Source: CAWDXG01 sp963822115 (lineage in GTDB: Bacteria; Myxococcota_A; Polyangia; Polyangiales; Polyangiaceae). Taken from it: DNA of 64,000 nt. Location of the stretch: contig CAWGGM010000020.1 of the NCBI GenBank assembly GCA_963822115.1, positions 496,001 through 560,000 of the forward strand, given 5' to 3'. The translations under genes and the position numbers were made by a program. The stretch's first letter is position 1; each line of letters opens with the position of its first letter. Positions 62,683-64,000 of this stretch are shown one piece after another. Under the pieces are notes generated by a model. That model did no database searches. It saw nothing but the letters and a program-made list of their open reading frames with translations, and was not told the origin of the DNA.

Positions 62683-63804
62683 CTAGAAGTCGTTCTTGTG
62701 CTGCAGCACGGTCTGGCAGGCCTGTACGGCATCGGAACCCAGGCTCCAGGAGGGCGCGCCGTGCTGCCCGTCCACCCTGAGCAGCCGATAGGAGCTCTGC
62801 GACGGGTCGACCGAGAACGTCGGCAGGCTGGTGATCGCATCGGTGACCGCCAACGGCGCACCGGTGAGCCACACGTCGCCCCCCACCACGTTGTAGGTAA
62901 TCGACGCATCGACGTGGCCCGTGACCTCGCAGGAGCTCTTCACGGTGCCGCTGAGCGTCGGGTCGATCATCAGATCGATCCAGGCCCGGCCCTGGATGGT
63001 GGCACCGCCCTGCGAAGGATCAGTCGTGTTGCAGGACACCTTGTCCTGCTGGTCCTGCTGGGACAGACCGCACACACCGAGTGTGATGCCGGGGTAGGTG
63101 TCCTTGTCGTCGTCGCGCAGCTTGCTGCAGTCGCTCACGCAGGTCGTGTCGCACTGGCTGCTGCGGCCGACCGTGTCCGACGCGCAGCTCTGATCGGTGG
63201 TGTTCCAGCCCGGCATGGCCGAGCCCTGCGTGGTGCTGCCCGCCACGAACAGCATCTTCTGGGCGCTCAGGCTGGCGCCCGGCGCCGTTCCACCTAGCGT
63301 GGCGGTGGCCGGCGTGAGCGCGATGTTCGGGAACGCCTGCTCGAGGGCGCTTGGGATCTGCAGCTGGGTGTTGACCAGGTTCGGCGCCGACGTGTCGCAC
63401 TTGCCCACCATGCCCGACACCACCGGCAGCTCCACCGAGCAGACATGGGGCGTGATGCTGTCGATCTTGGTCTTGTCGGCGGCGTTCTGTTTCATGTCCA
63501 TGTACATGTACAGCGTCGCCTCGCGCGTCTGGTTGTCGGGGCAGAGCGTGATCACGCCGCCCGGCTTGGCCACCAGCTTGACGGTCATGCGCACTTTCGC
63601 GGCCCAGATGCCGTTCACGTCGAGCTGCGATGGTTCCTGACACTGGATCTGGGCGCCCCCCGATCCGCCGGTTCCTGCACTGCCGCCCGCTCCGTTGCCG
63701 CCGGAGCCGCCGCTGGCCGAGTTGTTGCTGCTGCTATTCCCGCAGGCGGTGAGCGACAGCAGCGACGACAGGAACACGAAGGAAGCCGACTTCTGCCAAG
63801 TCAT
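62683..63804 (-). CDS. Gly/Ser-rich lipoprotein of unknown function
   Basis: 373 residues from ATG (MTWQKSASFVFLSSL) with GAGGAG upstream. Lipobox SLTACGN, a Ser/Gly/Asn linker (about 22-50) and then a beta-rich domain with about ten Cys (VITLCPDNQTREATLYMYMD, HVCSVELPVVSGMVGKC, DQSCASD, QCDTTCVSDCSKLRDDD) and C-terminal QTVLQHKNDF. Architecture like the other linker lipoproteins here; no known domain recognised. The 196 bases between its start and the window end contain no gene I can support. Confidence 0.7.
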   Translation of the reverse strand: MTWQKSASFVFLSSLLSLTACGNSSSNNSASGGSGGNGAGGSAGTGGSGGAQIQCQEPSQLDVNGIWAAKVRMTVKLVAKPGGVITLCPDNQTREATLYMYMDMKQNAADKTKIDSITPHVCSVELPVVSGMVGKCDTSAPNLVNTQLQIPSALEQAFPNIALTPATATLGGTAPGASLSAQKMLFVAGSTTQGSAMPGWNTTDQSCASDTVGRSSQCDTTCVSDCSKLRDDDKDTYPGITLGVCGLSQQDQQDKVSCNTTDPSQGGATIQGRAWIDLMIDPTLSGTVKSSCEVTGHVDASITYNVVGGDVWLTGAPLAVTDAITSLPTFSVDPSQSSYRLLRVDGQHGAPSWSLGSDAVQACQTVLQHKNDF

Positions 63805-64000
63805 GGGAGCATCTCCTCGGGCGCAGACTACGCGCGGTACACCCGGGCAGCACGCTACCGCTCCGGCTGCTGGCCAGCAAGGCACGCCGCCTGCCACGCT
63901 ACGCGGGTTGGTCACGACGCGTCGCGGCAGGCAACTCGGGTCGAGCCGACCCCTCGGCGCTGCCTGGCGCCGTGTGGATCGGAGTCGGGGTCGCTGTCCG

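Overview
This is a GC-rich chromosomal window, most likely from a myxobacterium (Myxococcota, probably Polyangia). The inference rests on content: an IgGFc-binding-type surface protein, three Ser/Thr kinases (one fused to an AAA/TPR module), many lipoproteins with Gly/Ser/Ala-rich linkers, TPR/PEGA-like secreted proteins, a TonB domain fused to a TonB-dependent receptor, and a PIN-PhoH protein. I see no rRNA, tRNA or CRISPR.

Layout. 1-6.1 kb: the 3' end of an IgGFc-binding-type protein, a periplasmic-lipoprotein/adenylate-cyclase operon, and an ABC-2 permease/ATPase pair. 6.2-11 kb: a small lipoprotein, a CPBP protease with a PDZ domain, and a three-transcript unit (DUF899 protein, winged-helix regulator, beta-propeller) whose two outer promoters share an almost identical 21-base site. 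11-16.4 kb: a SpecificRecomb-family membrane protein, two thioredoxin-like genes (one fused to a ferredoxin domain) and two paralogous secreted proteins. 16.5-21.6 kb: a tightly coupled cassette of two small beta-rich paralogues, a 1012-residue repeat/propeller/glycosidase protein and a lipoprotein. 21.6-23.7 kb: a decayed zone with a duplicated gene end and a flavoprotein pseudogene broken by an IS3 remnant. 23.9-30.7 kb: acyl-CoA dehydrogenase, MarR regulator, HiPIP, arginine N-succinyltransferase-like protein, MoxR ATPase, aminotransferase, propeller lipoprotein. 30.7-38 kb: a giant kinase-ATPase, an unrecognised gene pair and a persulfide-dioxygenase-like protein. 38.1-39 kb: a tandem hairpin array, a long imperfect stem and a four-helix-bundle (23S-IVS/Avd-type) gene. 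39-50 kb: secreted proteins, a metallo-beta-lactamase-fold lipoprotein, a truncated IS630 copy touching the end of a kinase gene, and a membrane protein with a degenerate sigma-54-activator module. 50-64 kb: PIN-PhoH, DUF1704 peptidase, Cu/Zn SOD lipoprotein, exonuclease III, TonB receptor operon, kinase, and further lipoproteins.

How the genes relate. Most of the window is envelope biology (lipoproteins, a receptor, transport) plus Ser/Thr-kinase and cAMP signalling. Four otherwise well-conserved genes are each broken by a single extra base in a run of two or three identical bases (near 34310, 37488, 54911 and 57637). The reading frames on both sides match their families, so assembly error is as likely as real decay; these genes are annotated full length.

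The best candidates for something undescribed are the hairpin array, structured element and four-helix-bundle gene (38.1-39.0 kb), the beta-protein/repeat-propeller-glycosidase cassette (16.5-21.6 kb), and the DUF899/regulator/propeller regulon with duplicated operators (9.0-11.0 kb).
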